Part shown: positions 55,019-64,000 of the stretch, one piece after another | Layout: every line of letters starts with the position of its first letter | Numbering within the stretch: the stretch's first letter is position 1 | NCBI RefSeq assembly: GCF_023091745.1 | Contig: NC_068915.1 | Location: 50,402,001 to 50,466,000, forward strand | DNA length: 64,000 nt | DNA from: Budorcas taxicolor | Taxonomy: Eukaryota; Chordata; Mammalia; Artiodactyla; Bovidae | Direction of reading: 5' to 3' | Program-made: the position numbers and the translations under genes | Notes under the pieces: generated by a model | Seen by the model: only the letters and a program-made list of their open reading frames with translations | Told to the model about the DNA's origin: nothing | The model's database searches: none

Positions 55019-55235
55019 ACATCTGTGCTCAGACATGTCTGACTCTTTGTGACTCCATGGACTATAGCCTTCCAGGCTCCTCTGTCCATGGGATTTTCCA
55101 GGTAAGAATACTGGAATGGGTTGCCATTTCCTCCTCCAGGAGATCTTCCTGACCCTGGGATTAAACCTAAGTCTGCTGTGTCTCCTGCATTGGCAGGCAT
55201 TCTTTACCCACTAAGCCATCAGGGAAGCCCCCAGA
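55019..55235 (-). mobile_element. Bov-tA SINE, full length
   Basis: Reverse Bov-tA, tail at left (GTGCTCAGACATGTCTGACTC) and head at right (AAGCCATCAGGGAAGCCC). A 10-bp target duplication TCCC(G/A)TGCAT lies at 55009-55018 and 55236-55245 with one mismatch. Confidence 0.93.
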
Positions 55236-55513
55236 TCCCATGCATGCTAACTTACTTACTTTGTTTTTAGTCTCAGATATGTTCTAGTGAGTGAATTTCC
55301 TTTTCTGTACTAGGTCATGCTAATTTTCATTTAAACATGTGGTACTATAACCTAACTTAAACACAAAGTTCCTAACTACCAAAAAAGAAGAAAGAGAAAG
55401 TTCTGTCTTAGCTACCACCTCCAGTGATAGCACCAAGTTTCTGATCTTTACCAAAATCTGTCAATGTCCATATTGTCATTTACCACTTGCTTTCACCTTA
55501 AGCCTTTTTAATC

Positions 55514-55721
55514 CACTCCCTGGTGGCTCAGATGGTAAAGCCTCTGCCTACACTGTAGGAGACCCGGGTTCAACCCCTGGGTTGGGAAGATCCCGTGGAG
55601 AAGGAAATGGCAATCCACTATTGCCTAGAAAATCCCATGGATGGAGGAGCCTGGTGGGCTGCAGTCCATGGGGTCGCAAAGAGTTGGACACGGCTGAGCG
55701 ACTTCAATTCAATTCAATTCA
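55514..55721 (+). mobile_element. Bov-tA SINE with TTCAA tail
   Basis: The head is CTCCCTGGTGGCTCAGATGG. A near-perfect B box GGGTTCAACCCC and a full tail follow, ending in three to four TTCAA units (55703-55720). A small deletion removes part of the usual CCAGTATTCTTGCC block. Low divergence. Confidence 0.93.
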
Positions 55722-56044
55722 TGGGTCTTTTGTCCTTTCCATTCCACTGATATATCTCTATCAAAATCACTAAAATTCCTTTGCTGAATTCAGTGATCAA
55801 TTCTGTCTCCTGGTCTGAATCTTGGCTGGTTGTTCACTCCCTCTCCCTGGAGCACTTCTGATCACTATATTTACTTGGTTTTCCATCTCCACTAATCACT
55901 ACATCTTCTCAGTCACCTATCTTGCTTCTGCTAGATGTCTAAGGCATGTGGTGCACCAGGATTTCGTTTTTATGCATCACTATCCCAGGCTTCTCACCTG
56001 GGCTCCATACTCAATACAATGACCCATTCAGCTTTTCCACAGGT

Positions 56045-56293
56045 AAAGGCAGTATTATGCAGTGGTCATGCAGTAGGTTCTGGTACCAGATTCTCCTTGA
56101 CTCTATTAGCTGGATGACTAGGGTAAATCTCTCTGTACTTTAGTTTTCTTATTTCTAAAAGGAGGATGATAATAAGAACTACTGCATGGACTTCTTGGGA
56201 AGATTAAGTAAAATATATAAATAAATAAAAATATATAAGTGTTTAGAAGTATACTTGATACAGAATAAGTGCTCAGTAATTGCTGCTTATTAA
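56045..56293 (-). mobile_element. MIR SINE inside L2
   Basis: Reverse MIR: AGTGGTCATGCAGTAGGTTC, TAGCTGGATGACTAGGGTAA, ATCTCTCTGTACTTTAGTTT, GAAGATTAAGTAAAATATAT and AATAAGTGCTCAGTAATTGC, in full order. L2 sequence appears on both sides. Confidence 0.82.
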
Positions 56294-57257
56294 TATGATC
56301 ACAAACATAACAGAGTAAAAGTAGAACCATTGATGTTTTCCCCTCATATAACTCAGTTTTCCCTCTTTGTAAACCTTGCTCATGTGAGTGAATAATACAG
56401 ATGTCTACCCACTTTTTTTCAGAGGAAAACCCCTGAGATCACCTTTTACTCTTTTCCTTTATAAGCCACCTTAATCAATCAGCAGTTTCTATTAGCTGTG
56501 CATCACAAATGTATACCAAATCTTACCATTTTTCATCACCTTCTCTTCTAAGTTTTAATCCAAGTCACCAGCATCTGCTGTGTCTCTGATTCTCCTGTGC
56601 TCCCTACAATATTCATGTAGTGATGTTTCTAAATTACAAGTGCAAACATGTCCTTCCCCTGTTCAAAATCTTCCAGTGTCCTTCTATTACAATGAGAATA
56701 ATATCCAATCTTCCGAAATGGTCTACAAGCATGACCTGATTGGGTACCAGCTTGCCTCTGGGACCTCAGTTCCTTTCCATCTCAGCATGATTCACTAAAC
56801 CAAAGCCACTCTGATTCTTTTTTTTCTGTCACTGAAACATGCCAAAAGATTTCCTCCTTCAGAGCCTTTGAACTTGTTATGCTTGCTCTTTGGAACACTC
56901 TTTGTCCCTTCCAGTCTTTGTATACATGCCTCCTCTTTATCATTTAAATCCCCCTCCAGATATCAAGTCCCCACAGTGGTTGACTTGACTGTCTTCATCA
57001 TACTTCTCTGTTTTATAATTTTTTGTAGCACTCATTGGAACTGCAATTTCTGCCCAGATCTTTGTTTGCCCAAATTGATCACACTTAATCTAAAAAAATA
57101 AAAGAATCTATCATAGAGCTTTATTTGATTTACTTGATTGTTTACATTTTGATCACCAGAATTATTGTTTTATTTTTTATATACTTGGTTATTTAAGTGA
57201 AGTGATTTTTAGATGGTACACTGGTGTCTGCTGTGTCTTAGGCATTTGGAATGTTGT

Positions 57258-57377
57258 AACCACTCCAGTGTTCTTGCCTGGAGAATCCCAGGGACAGGAG
57301 AGCTGGGTGGGCGGCCGTCTATGGGGGTCGCACAGAGTTGGGCATGACTGAAGCGACTTAGCAGCAGCAGCAGCAGC
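57258..57377 (+). mobile_element. BOV-A2 SINE, 5'-truncated
   Basis: Only the second monomer, from CCACTCCAGTGTTCTTGCC to CTTAGCAGCAGCAGCAGC. Low divergence. Short AGC tail of about five or six units. Confidence 0.92.
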
Positions 57378-57510
57378 AAGCATCTCTAGTTTTTCGCATC
57401 ACATTTGTAAAAGTTGACATGAATAGAATATTATTTGTTTTGGATCTGGAGTTCTCTTGGAGAGTGACTATTTTTGGAAAATACGCTATTATCCTTTTGA
57501 TTTTTATGCA

Positions 57511-57534
57511 ATATATATATATATATATATATAT
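57511..57534. repeat. (AT)n microsatellite
   Basis: Twelve AT units lie directly before the head of the next SINE fragment. Confidence 0.95.
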
Positions 57535-57660
57535 GGGTTCCCAGGTGGCACTAATGGTAAAAAACCTGCCTGCCTGCCAATGCAGGAGAGTTAAGAGATG
57601 AAGGTTCAATCCTTGAGTCAGAAGGTCCCCTGGAGAGCATGGCAACCCACTCGAGTATTT
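57535..57660 (+). mobile_element. Bov-tA SINE, 3'-truncated
   Basis: The head is GGGTTCCCAGGTGGCACTAA. The copy continues to ACCCACTCGAGTATTT and then stops. The BovB-derived tail, which is needed for reverse transcription to begin, is missing. A later deletion is the likely cause. Confidence 0.88.
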
Positions 57661-57732
57661 AAGCCTTTGCTTGAAATTTAAATACTTTGCTTGAATCATT
57701 AGTTATTTTATGAATAGGGTTAACAGATCAGA

Positions 57733-57992
57733 GGAGAAGGCAATGGCAACCCACTCCAGTACTCTTGCCGGGAAGGTCCCATGGATGGAGGAGCCTGGTA
57801 GGCTGCAGTCCACGGGATCACTAGGAGTCGGACACGACTTCACTTTCACTGTCATGCATTGGAGAAGGAAATGGCAACCCACTCCAGTATTCTTGCCTGA
57901 AGAATCCCAGGGATGGGAGAGCCGGGTGGGCTGCCGTCTATGGGGTCGCACAGAGTCGGACACAACTGAAGCGACTTAGCAGCAGCAGCAGC
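57733..57992 (+). mobile_element. BOV-A2 SINE (dimer), young
   Basis: The first monomer begins GGAGAAGGCAATGGCAACCC and the second begins TGGAGAAGGAAATGGCAACC. The tail is AGCAGCAGCAGC. A perfect 11-bp target duplication AACAGATCAGA lies at 57722-57732 and 57993-58003. Confidence 0.96.
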
Positions 57993-58003
57993 AACAGATC
58001 AGA

Positions 58004-58700
58004 AGTTTCTAACTGGTATATCAGTTGTTCTCCAAAGTGTAAACAATGAAATTCAAACAAAAGCAAGATATTGTCTTCCTTACACATTCAATTTCCTTTT
58101 GAGGAAAACAATGCAAAACATGCTTCTTATCATTTCAAGGCAAGAATACATATTTACTTGGGTATCCATGTGTTTTGATTATAAATATCACTTGGGACCA
58201 AGACATGACCACAAAGGCATGTTCACGGATTACTGTTTTAAGGTAGATCTGTGAGGATGTCAGACATGCATGAGCTGCAATCATGGGCTTTCCACTACAA
58301 AAATAGAACAGATTCTTATTCATCAAACATAATGCTATGTTTTGCAGTCCCAACCAACTCTTTATAATCACTTAAGATTTGAATATAAAATTAGGCTTTC
58401 TACAAGTAGTCTGAAACCACAAATATTACATTTCTGGATTCTGGTTGCATTTTTAAAGATAGGATGGAGCAAGTGCTCTGAGTTAGTAACTAAATATTAT
58501 TACATTCCTAGGCTAACCCAGCATGTATGGTAACAGTCATCATTTATTTATAACAAAGAAAATTTGGTGGTTACTGGCACGCTTTGAAAATTCCAAATGA
58601 TGGATGATGAGAGAGGCTTTCTGATGTTAAATATTTTGTAAATCTCAAAGCAAATGTTTAATTAGAGCATACATTTTTGTAGGCTCTCAAGAAAGAGAAG
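58004..58700. other. Unassigned sequence
   Basis: No gene or repeat recognised. A 78-codon reverse frame at 58135-58371 has no motif. Confidence 0.4.
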
Positions 58701-58733
58701 TTTCAACCCAGGTTCCTTTTTCCTGGGTTGAAA
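58701..58733. other. Perfect 12-bp stem with 9-nt loop
   Basis: TTTCAACCCAGG (58701-58712) and CCTGGGTTGAAA (58722-58733) are exactly complementary around a pyrimidine loop TTCCTTTTT. A further GGCTCT/AGAGCC pairing is possible outside with a one-sided bulge. It could be a hairpin RNA or a chance palindrome. Confidence 0.85.
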
Positions 58734-60539
58734 GAGCCAAAGCATGTGCAGCCACTGTGGGTTCTCTGGGGGTGCCTATAGTCACACAGGCGGCTTCTTT
58801 TCTTAGCTGGTGTAGGAGAGAGAGGTGGGCATGTAGGCATATCTCTAGTTGGTGTTTGCAGAAGATGAGAGATTCAGACATGTACAAAGACTGTGGGATG
58901 ACTGGAAGAGATGCCAGGACTGATTAAATGAATAAACATACTGAAAAGGGATTAAATGCCATTACCAATCATTTGTATTAGAGAAAGAATACAACTGATA
59001 AACTTCAAATATCATAGAAAAGCTACTAAAAATTGCATTTCCTATGATTAAATACTTAGTAGTCTTTCTTATTGGTTGATTAAGATATTTGAATAATAAT
59101 AATTGTTCTCTGCTTCTTTATTGGCAAGTAAAGCCAGAAAACTTTTTCAGGGCATCTTGTTGAAAATTCTCTCTCTTTTCTTATTCCCCCTTCAGAATAA
59201 CTTCAGTGCAATTCCTAAAAGAACACCATTTGGCCAATTTCCATCTGGCATGCTTCCCTTCTTATTTTCACTGAAAAGTGTGGAGTCTAGTTTTTAATGC
59301 TATCTCTGAATAAATTCAGCTTTCAACTCAACACCCATCCTCCGTACTTGTTTTTTATATAAGCAGTTACCTCGTTTTGTGGGAAAAATAAATATAACTC
59401 TGGGCTCTGACTGGATAGAATCAGATAAAAACAAATCGTACAAATATGGATTCACCAATTTCCAGTAATCTGCTGTAGGATTTAGAGTACAAATGTGTCA
59501 TGTGAAAAGTTCCTTCTCTGCAGGAGAATTGAGTATTTTACACTCAGATAATTAGAAAATTGTCAAGACATATGTTGCCTTTTACAAACGATTTTGTATT
59601 TATTGTTTTGCAGATGAAATAAAAAATTATCATGGTGCTGAATTATGAAAAACCTCTCAACTTAGAGGTCTTCATCAATGACTAATTGCTACTATTCATA
59701 ACCCACTTTAAAAGCAAATAAAGCACCCATCTGGTAATTCTATTAATGGTTTCTATATTAAAACAGCTATTGGTCCTCCAAAATAAAATATGTAATTATG
59801 AAATATTCATATTGGTGTCACTATTGAAAAGCTTACAAATGTATCTGGAAAAAATAGAGTTTATCATTCTTTTTCTTGTTTTCTATTAAGCCTATAACCT
59901 CTTAAAAAATCAAATTGGACTAATGATGTAGCTGCATATACTCAACAAAATGGAAAATTAAGTGATTGTCTAAATAAATAGAGGCAAAAAAGAAGCATTC
60001 ATAATTAATAATTTAGATAGCAGTATCAACTCTCCCTTGCCCCCAACCCTCTATGTTGTCCACTGGAGAATTTATAGAACTTGAGTAACTTGGTCTGTCT
60101 GTTCAAAAAGGAGAAAAGGAAACACTGGTCCTTGTCTTGTTTTGAAAGCCTTTGACCTGGAACAAAACTTTGAATGTCTCTGAGACTCCATTTCTGTGGT
60201 GTTTAAATGTGAGAAATGTCTCTGATAGTCTTTAGTATTGTTATGGATAATTAATGAAATAAAGAACATGCAAATATTTTGTAAAAGTAAGTCCCTGTCA
60301 GGCGACAGATAGAGCTATCATCTAAGGTTAGACATCTAAGCTTCTGAAACAGGGCAATCTTTGGTTATCTCTGAGGAAAAACGGTGCATAGAATTGCTCT
60401 AACCCTGCTCCATTCTGATCTTCAACCTCTAAGAGTGTCATGAATATTCACTCACCTTGCATCTCTTGCTGAATGGGGGCCCTATACAGACCTACACAGA
60501 GACAACCATTTTCCTGCTTGTTTTCTGCCTTTGATGACC
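58734..60539. other. Unassigned sequence
   Basis: No gene or repeat recognised over 1.8 kb. The 58740-58880 part is richer in GC than its flanks. A weak MIR-like hint near 60180-60260 is too diverged to call. Confidence 0.4.
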
Positions 60540-61225
60540 CCAGTGTCCCTCTCTAGTCTGGTTTACATTATGTATATAATGCAGGCTGTGTCCCTGATCC
60601 CAATGCTTTAGCACCTTTTCTGATTTTGTGATGCCATTTCACTCCAGTTTGCATTTGTTCATGCCTGAAATGCCAATTCTCTTTTCCTCTGTTTGCTTTT
60701 TCCTTGTTCTTCAATGTGTAGCTTAACTCTGTGTGGTATAATCATAGATGGCTTCCCTGGTAACTCAGCTGGTAAAGAATCCACCTGCAAGGCAGAAGAC
60801 CCTGATTCAATTCCTGGGTCTGGCAGATCCTCTGGAGAAAGGTTAGGGTACCCACTCCAGTATTCTCGGGCTTCCCTGGTGGCTCAGCTGGAAAAGAATC
60901 TGCCTGCAAAAATATTTTGTTCTTTATAATTTATGTTTTTAGTTCTCTTTCATGACTTTTGCAGTTTAAAATGCCATTTGAAGATTTCATGAACAAAAAC
61001 CTGAAGCACCTCCATTGCAAACTGAATCAGGGTTAGTCGCTCTGCTTACCTTTCACTTGCACAAACGTTCACCTCTCCTGATAATTATATGAGTGGATAA
61101 TATTTATAATGGACTGCTTATCTATCTTACTAGACTGAGATCTTCTGTCAACATATTTATATCTATTATAATGTCTATAATAGGTGTTTATCACATATCA
61201 GTTGAATGGATGAACAAATAGTTTA
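60540..61225 (+). mobile_element. Possible L2 3' region, interrupted by a SINE
   Basis: Weak L2 sense blocks: TCATGCCTGAAATGCCAATT before the SINE, and after it AGACTGAGATCTTCTGTCAA, ATAATAGGTGTTTATCACAT and AGTTGAATGGATGAAC. The end block is the best. Divergence is high. Confidence 0.45.
60751..60908 (+). mobile_element. Bov-tA SINE with tandem heads, 3'-truncated
   Basis: A first head (TGGCTTCCCTGGTAACTCAG to CCACTCCAGTATTCT) is followed by a second head (CGGGCTTCCCTGGTGGCTCAG) that stops after AATCTGCCTGCAA. The rest, including the BovB-derived tail, is absent, so this copy cannot have been inserted in this form by normal priming. A later deletion, or a short internally primed template, is likely. 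Confidence 0.88.
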
Positions 61226-61754
61226 TGTATGTAGTTCATTTTAATTTAGTAAATAGATATTGGATGATATTAAACAGCTAATAATTAGACTTGCAGTTAA
61301 TATGCTCCAAGTCCTTAGTTTTATTTTGTGCTTTATACTCACTGGAAGTCAGTGTTGAAAGATAAATTTTATTACAATAACAAATAAATCATAATAAGTA
61401 AATGAGGTATACTCTTGTAAACTATCATTTTTAAGGTTACTTCTCATTCTTTCATTTCTTTTTTCTACTGTATAAAGTATTTTTATCTTGAGGTCTATGG
61501 CTAAACCTTAACAGTCAAAGAGAGGCATTATGCCAATATGAGAACACAGCTCATTACCATTACAAAAGATTTCTAGCTATTTGTGTGTTTCAGGTCAGAA
61601 CTGAGGATCAGACAACTAGATAATTTTCAATGACAATCCAAGCTTCAAACATTCCTCTCATGCGGAAAGTTAGTCCTCTCTATTGGAAAAATATTTTCTC
61701 CCAAGTGGCAGTCAGTGGCATCTGATGCGAGTTGACAAAGATAAGCACAATTTC
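61226..61754. other. Unassigned sequence
   Basis: No gene or repeat recognised. Confidence 0.4.
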
Positions 61755-61900
61755 ACTCAATTCGATAGATATTTACTATATACCAAATAATTTATGCATC
61801 TCTGATGCATAAAAGTGCATAAGGCTTTGACCCTTTCTTCGAGAAACTCACAATAAGTTTTAGGAAGGTAAAATGTAATCAATAACTGATAAAGAAATGG
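61755..61900 (+). mobile_element. Possible L2-type 3' end
   Basis: Weak pattern: GATAGATATTTACTATATAC, AAGTGCATAAGGCTTTGACC and TTCGAGAAACTCACAATAAG. Tentative. Confidence 0.4.
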
Positions 61901-62380
61901 TGAAATGTTAACTAGCAACATTAAACAAAATTTCTTAGTGGCTGCTCTTTGCCTGGCAGTGCTGGGTGTTAATAAATGCTATGGGAACAAGGTCATGTAG
62001 AATCTTTAACTCTAGCATTGGAGAAGGATCCTGGAATAGAACTGACTGTTCATTGGGCACGATAGTTACAATGCTTTGGATCCACAGTACCTTTTAATGT
62101 GGGGCCCATGACAATGTTTCAGTTTCCTTTAAAATAAGAAGAAAAACAAGGACCTTTTCAGTCTAATAAAATGTTTTAATGTATAATATTACTACATCCA
62201 TCTTTATACCAACACAGTCATTACATATAATGGGTAAGTTTTTTTTTCATGATGGATGTGTCTGTTAAGGCAGAGGAGACTAGGGTCCATGGAAGGTGTA
62301 AGGTGACCCTGACTGAAGGCAGGTGGAAACTAGAAAGCATCAGGAAAAGATTCAGAGCACTGGAAATGGGCTCTGAAATA
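61901..62380. other. Unassigned sequence
   Basis: No gene or repeat recognised. Confidence 0.4.
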
Positions 62381-62572
62381 CTGTGCTGTGCTGTGTTTAG
62401 TCACGTCTGATTCCCGTATGGACTGTAGCCCGCCAAGCTCCTCTGTCCATGGAATTGTCCCAGAAAGAATACTGGAGTGGGTTGCCATTTTCTCCTCCAG
62501 GAAATCTTCCCTACCCAGGGATCAAACTGTGTCTCAGATTCTTTTACAGCTGAGCCACAGGGAAGCCTTTTG
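62381..62572 (-). mobile_element. Bov-tA SINE, near full length
   Basis: Reverse Bov-tA with tail at left (GTGTTTAGTCACGTCTGATTC) and head at right (GAGCCACAGGGAAGCC). AATACT at 62375-62380 and 62573-62578 may be a short target duplication. The 89-codon plus frame across it is repeat sequence. Confidence 0.92.
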
Positions 62573-62578
62573 TAATAC

Positions 62579-64000
62579 TAGTACCATTTTACTAGGTAGA
62601 GAACAAGAAGGCCTTATAGGGAGAAAGGTTAGTCAAAAGCAAGGCCCGGACTTGTAAAAGTATAGGGTGGAATGATACAGCAGTGCACAAGACGTGGTCT
62701 CTAAATTAAAGTTCAGTGAACAGAGACGAATGTATGCAGAGTACAATTCCATAACAGAAAATATGTGCCTATTCCAAGATTGAGGAATAAGATACCTGCT
62801 TCTAAATCTTAAAAATTCCTAGGAAGTGAAGATTTACAACCAGACAGCTTAAATAAATAAAATTGACTAAATAAGTTTACCATTGTAACATTCTCAATTT
62901 TCTGAGATGTGTAATACATTTGGGTGTAAGGTAGGTAGTACTATGGTTTTGAGCCTATCATTAAGCCCTAAGATCTTGACATATCAATTATTATGAATTT
63001 GTCACTATTTGTTTTATACTCTCCATGTAGACTTTGAAAATATTACTAGTGAGATAACATCTCCAAATTACTTTAAAATGGACAGTCATTTACTCCCTCA
63101 GAAATTCAATTAGGGTTGAGTACACTCGTCAAATATGAATCCTTAAGTACATTTTGTACAAATGTTCACTGACAAAGCATTAAACTTTCTTTCTAGGACA
63201 AATTCAAAAACCAGATTTGAGAAGTGAGTCATATTATAATCCATATTGATGAATTCTGTTAAACTACTTTTAAAATTTTAGAGGGTAAAGTAAAACTTCA
63301 TTCTAGTGTAACTATTTCTTTCAATTCACTCTACCTTCAATTTCTTAAAGTATATGTTCTCTCCCTATTTTCTAAACCCTTTTCTCAGTACTATCTTCTT
63401 TTCATCCTCCCTCACATAATGAAGGGAAAACATTATTTATCTAATTTATTTTGAGAGAATAACATTATGGCTACTTACATTTTTCTTGTTAGTATAATAG
63501 CTGTAGTGAAAAGTAGGTGAGCTGATGAATTTAATTTTTCAACTAACTAAACATGCACATATTAAATTCTCTAACTGTCATAAATATAATCAGGCCTTTA
63601 ATTAGAAAATGAAGGAAACATAATTCGAAGCATTATGAAGATATATTGAGCTTCTGGTGGTTAACACATTTAGGGAGATGAGGTAACTCAATCAGAATGC
63701 CGCACTCCGGCTCTATTCTGAATTGAGCTTTTGTAAAATCTATTATAGTGAGCATACAGGAGAGCCACTGGAAATAAAAGAGTGTGCCTTTTTAAGGTAG
63801 GTCATGGCATCATCTTCAAACATAAGGGATACCAGCACCTCCTATAAATAAGTCATTGCACTGTTGGATATCATAATCTATATTGTTCAATATAGAGGAA
63901 AGCCTGGCCTTTAAAAGACATGTTTGCATTGTTGCCTATATATTTGCATCTCTGAAAATATTAAAGGGGAAGTAGACAAAGGCATTCGTAAAATTTGAAC
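62579..64000. other. Unassigned, repeat-poor sequence
   Basis: No gene or repeat recognised to the window end. AT-rich. Confidence 0.4.

Larger units (their letters stand above)
55390..57170 (+). mobile_element. L2 LINE, long copy, interrupted
   Basis: One of the longer old LINE copies here, in sense orientation. Visible blocks in order: TGTTCACTCCCTCTCCCTGG, AGCACTTCTGATCACTATAT, TTGGTTTTCCATCTCCACTA, GCCACCTTAATCAATCAGCA, ATCACCTTCTCTTCTAAG, GCAAACATGTCCTTCCCCTG, AAAATCTTCCAGTGTCC, TCTACAAGCATGACCTGATT, and GCTTGCTCTTTGGAACACTC. A Bov-tA (55514-55721) and a reverse MIR (56045-56293) interrupt it. No long frame survives. Confidence 0.75.

Noticed and set aside
1..64000. A hidden multi-gene system such as a defence island, biosynthetic cluster or provirus
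   Set aside because: The sequence is repeat-rich mammalian noncoding DNA. No adjacent intact genes, no paired LTRs and no viral gene order were found on either strand.

Overview
This is nuclear DNA from a ruminant (a cow-, sheep- or goat-like pecoran). The evidence is the repeat set: BovB (RTE-type) LINEs, tRNA-headed Bov-tA SINEs, BOV-A2 SINEs with AGC tails and ruminant L1 3' ends, lying over older mammal-wide MIR, L2 and hAT copies. The sequence alone does not fix the species. I see no protein-coding gene, rRNA, functional tRNA, CRISPR array or bacterial-style operon. The long open frames are mostly pieces of BovB ORF2 or reverse-strand SINE reads. The window looks intergenic, or like the inside of a very large intron.

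Layout. From 0 to 7.1 kb there is a dense cluster of same-strand BovB 3' fragments, including one BovB inserted at the 5' junction of another, with SINEs, an L1 tail, a MIR and an L2. From 7 to 16.9 kb are scattered SINEs, a hAT-type DNA transposon with its 8-bp target duplication, a BOV-A2 with a long CAG tract, and a small promoter-like cluster. From 16.9 to 21.1 kb no interspersed repeat is recognisable; this stretch holds a short CpG-rich island and candidate conserved noncoding sequence. From 21 to 28 kb are MIR, L2, a second L1 tail and microsatellites. From 28.5 to 32.2 kb lies a near full-length, dead BovB on the minus strand, bounded by a 16-bp target duplication and split by an L1 that carries a 3'-transduced segment. 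From 32 to 37 kb are SINEs, two TG microsatellites, a 19-bp-arm inverted repeat and a head-to-head SINE pair. From 37.0 to 46.0 kb there is another repeat-poor block with a few old MIRs and a possible 70-bp exon. From 46 to 64 kb are SINEs nested in SINEs, L2 copies in both orientations, and repeat-poor AT-rich sequence.

The elements form a readable insertion history. MIR, L2 and hAT copies came first, BovB followed, and Bov-tA, BOV-A2 and L1 landed on top, with target-site duplications preserved in about sixteen cases. No new multi-gene system was found. The most informative items are the L1 3' transduction inside BovB, the nested insertions, and the two repeat-poor blocks with candidate noncoding functional sequence.
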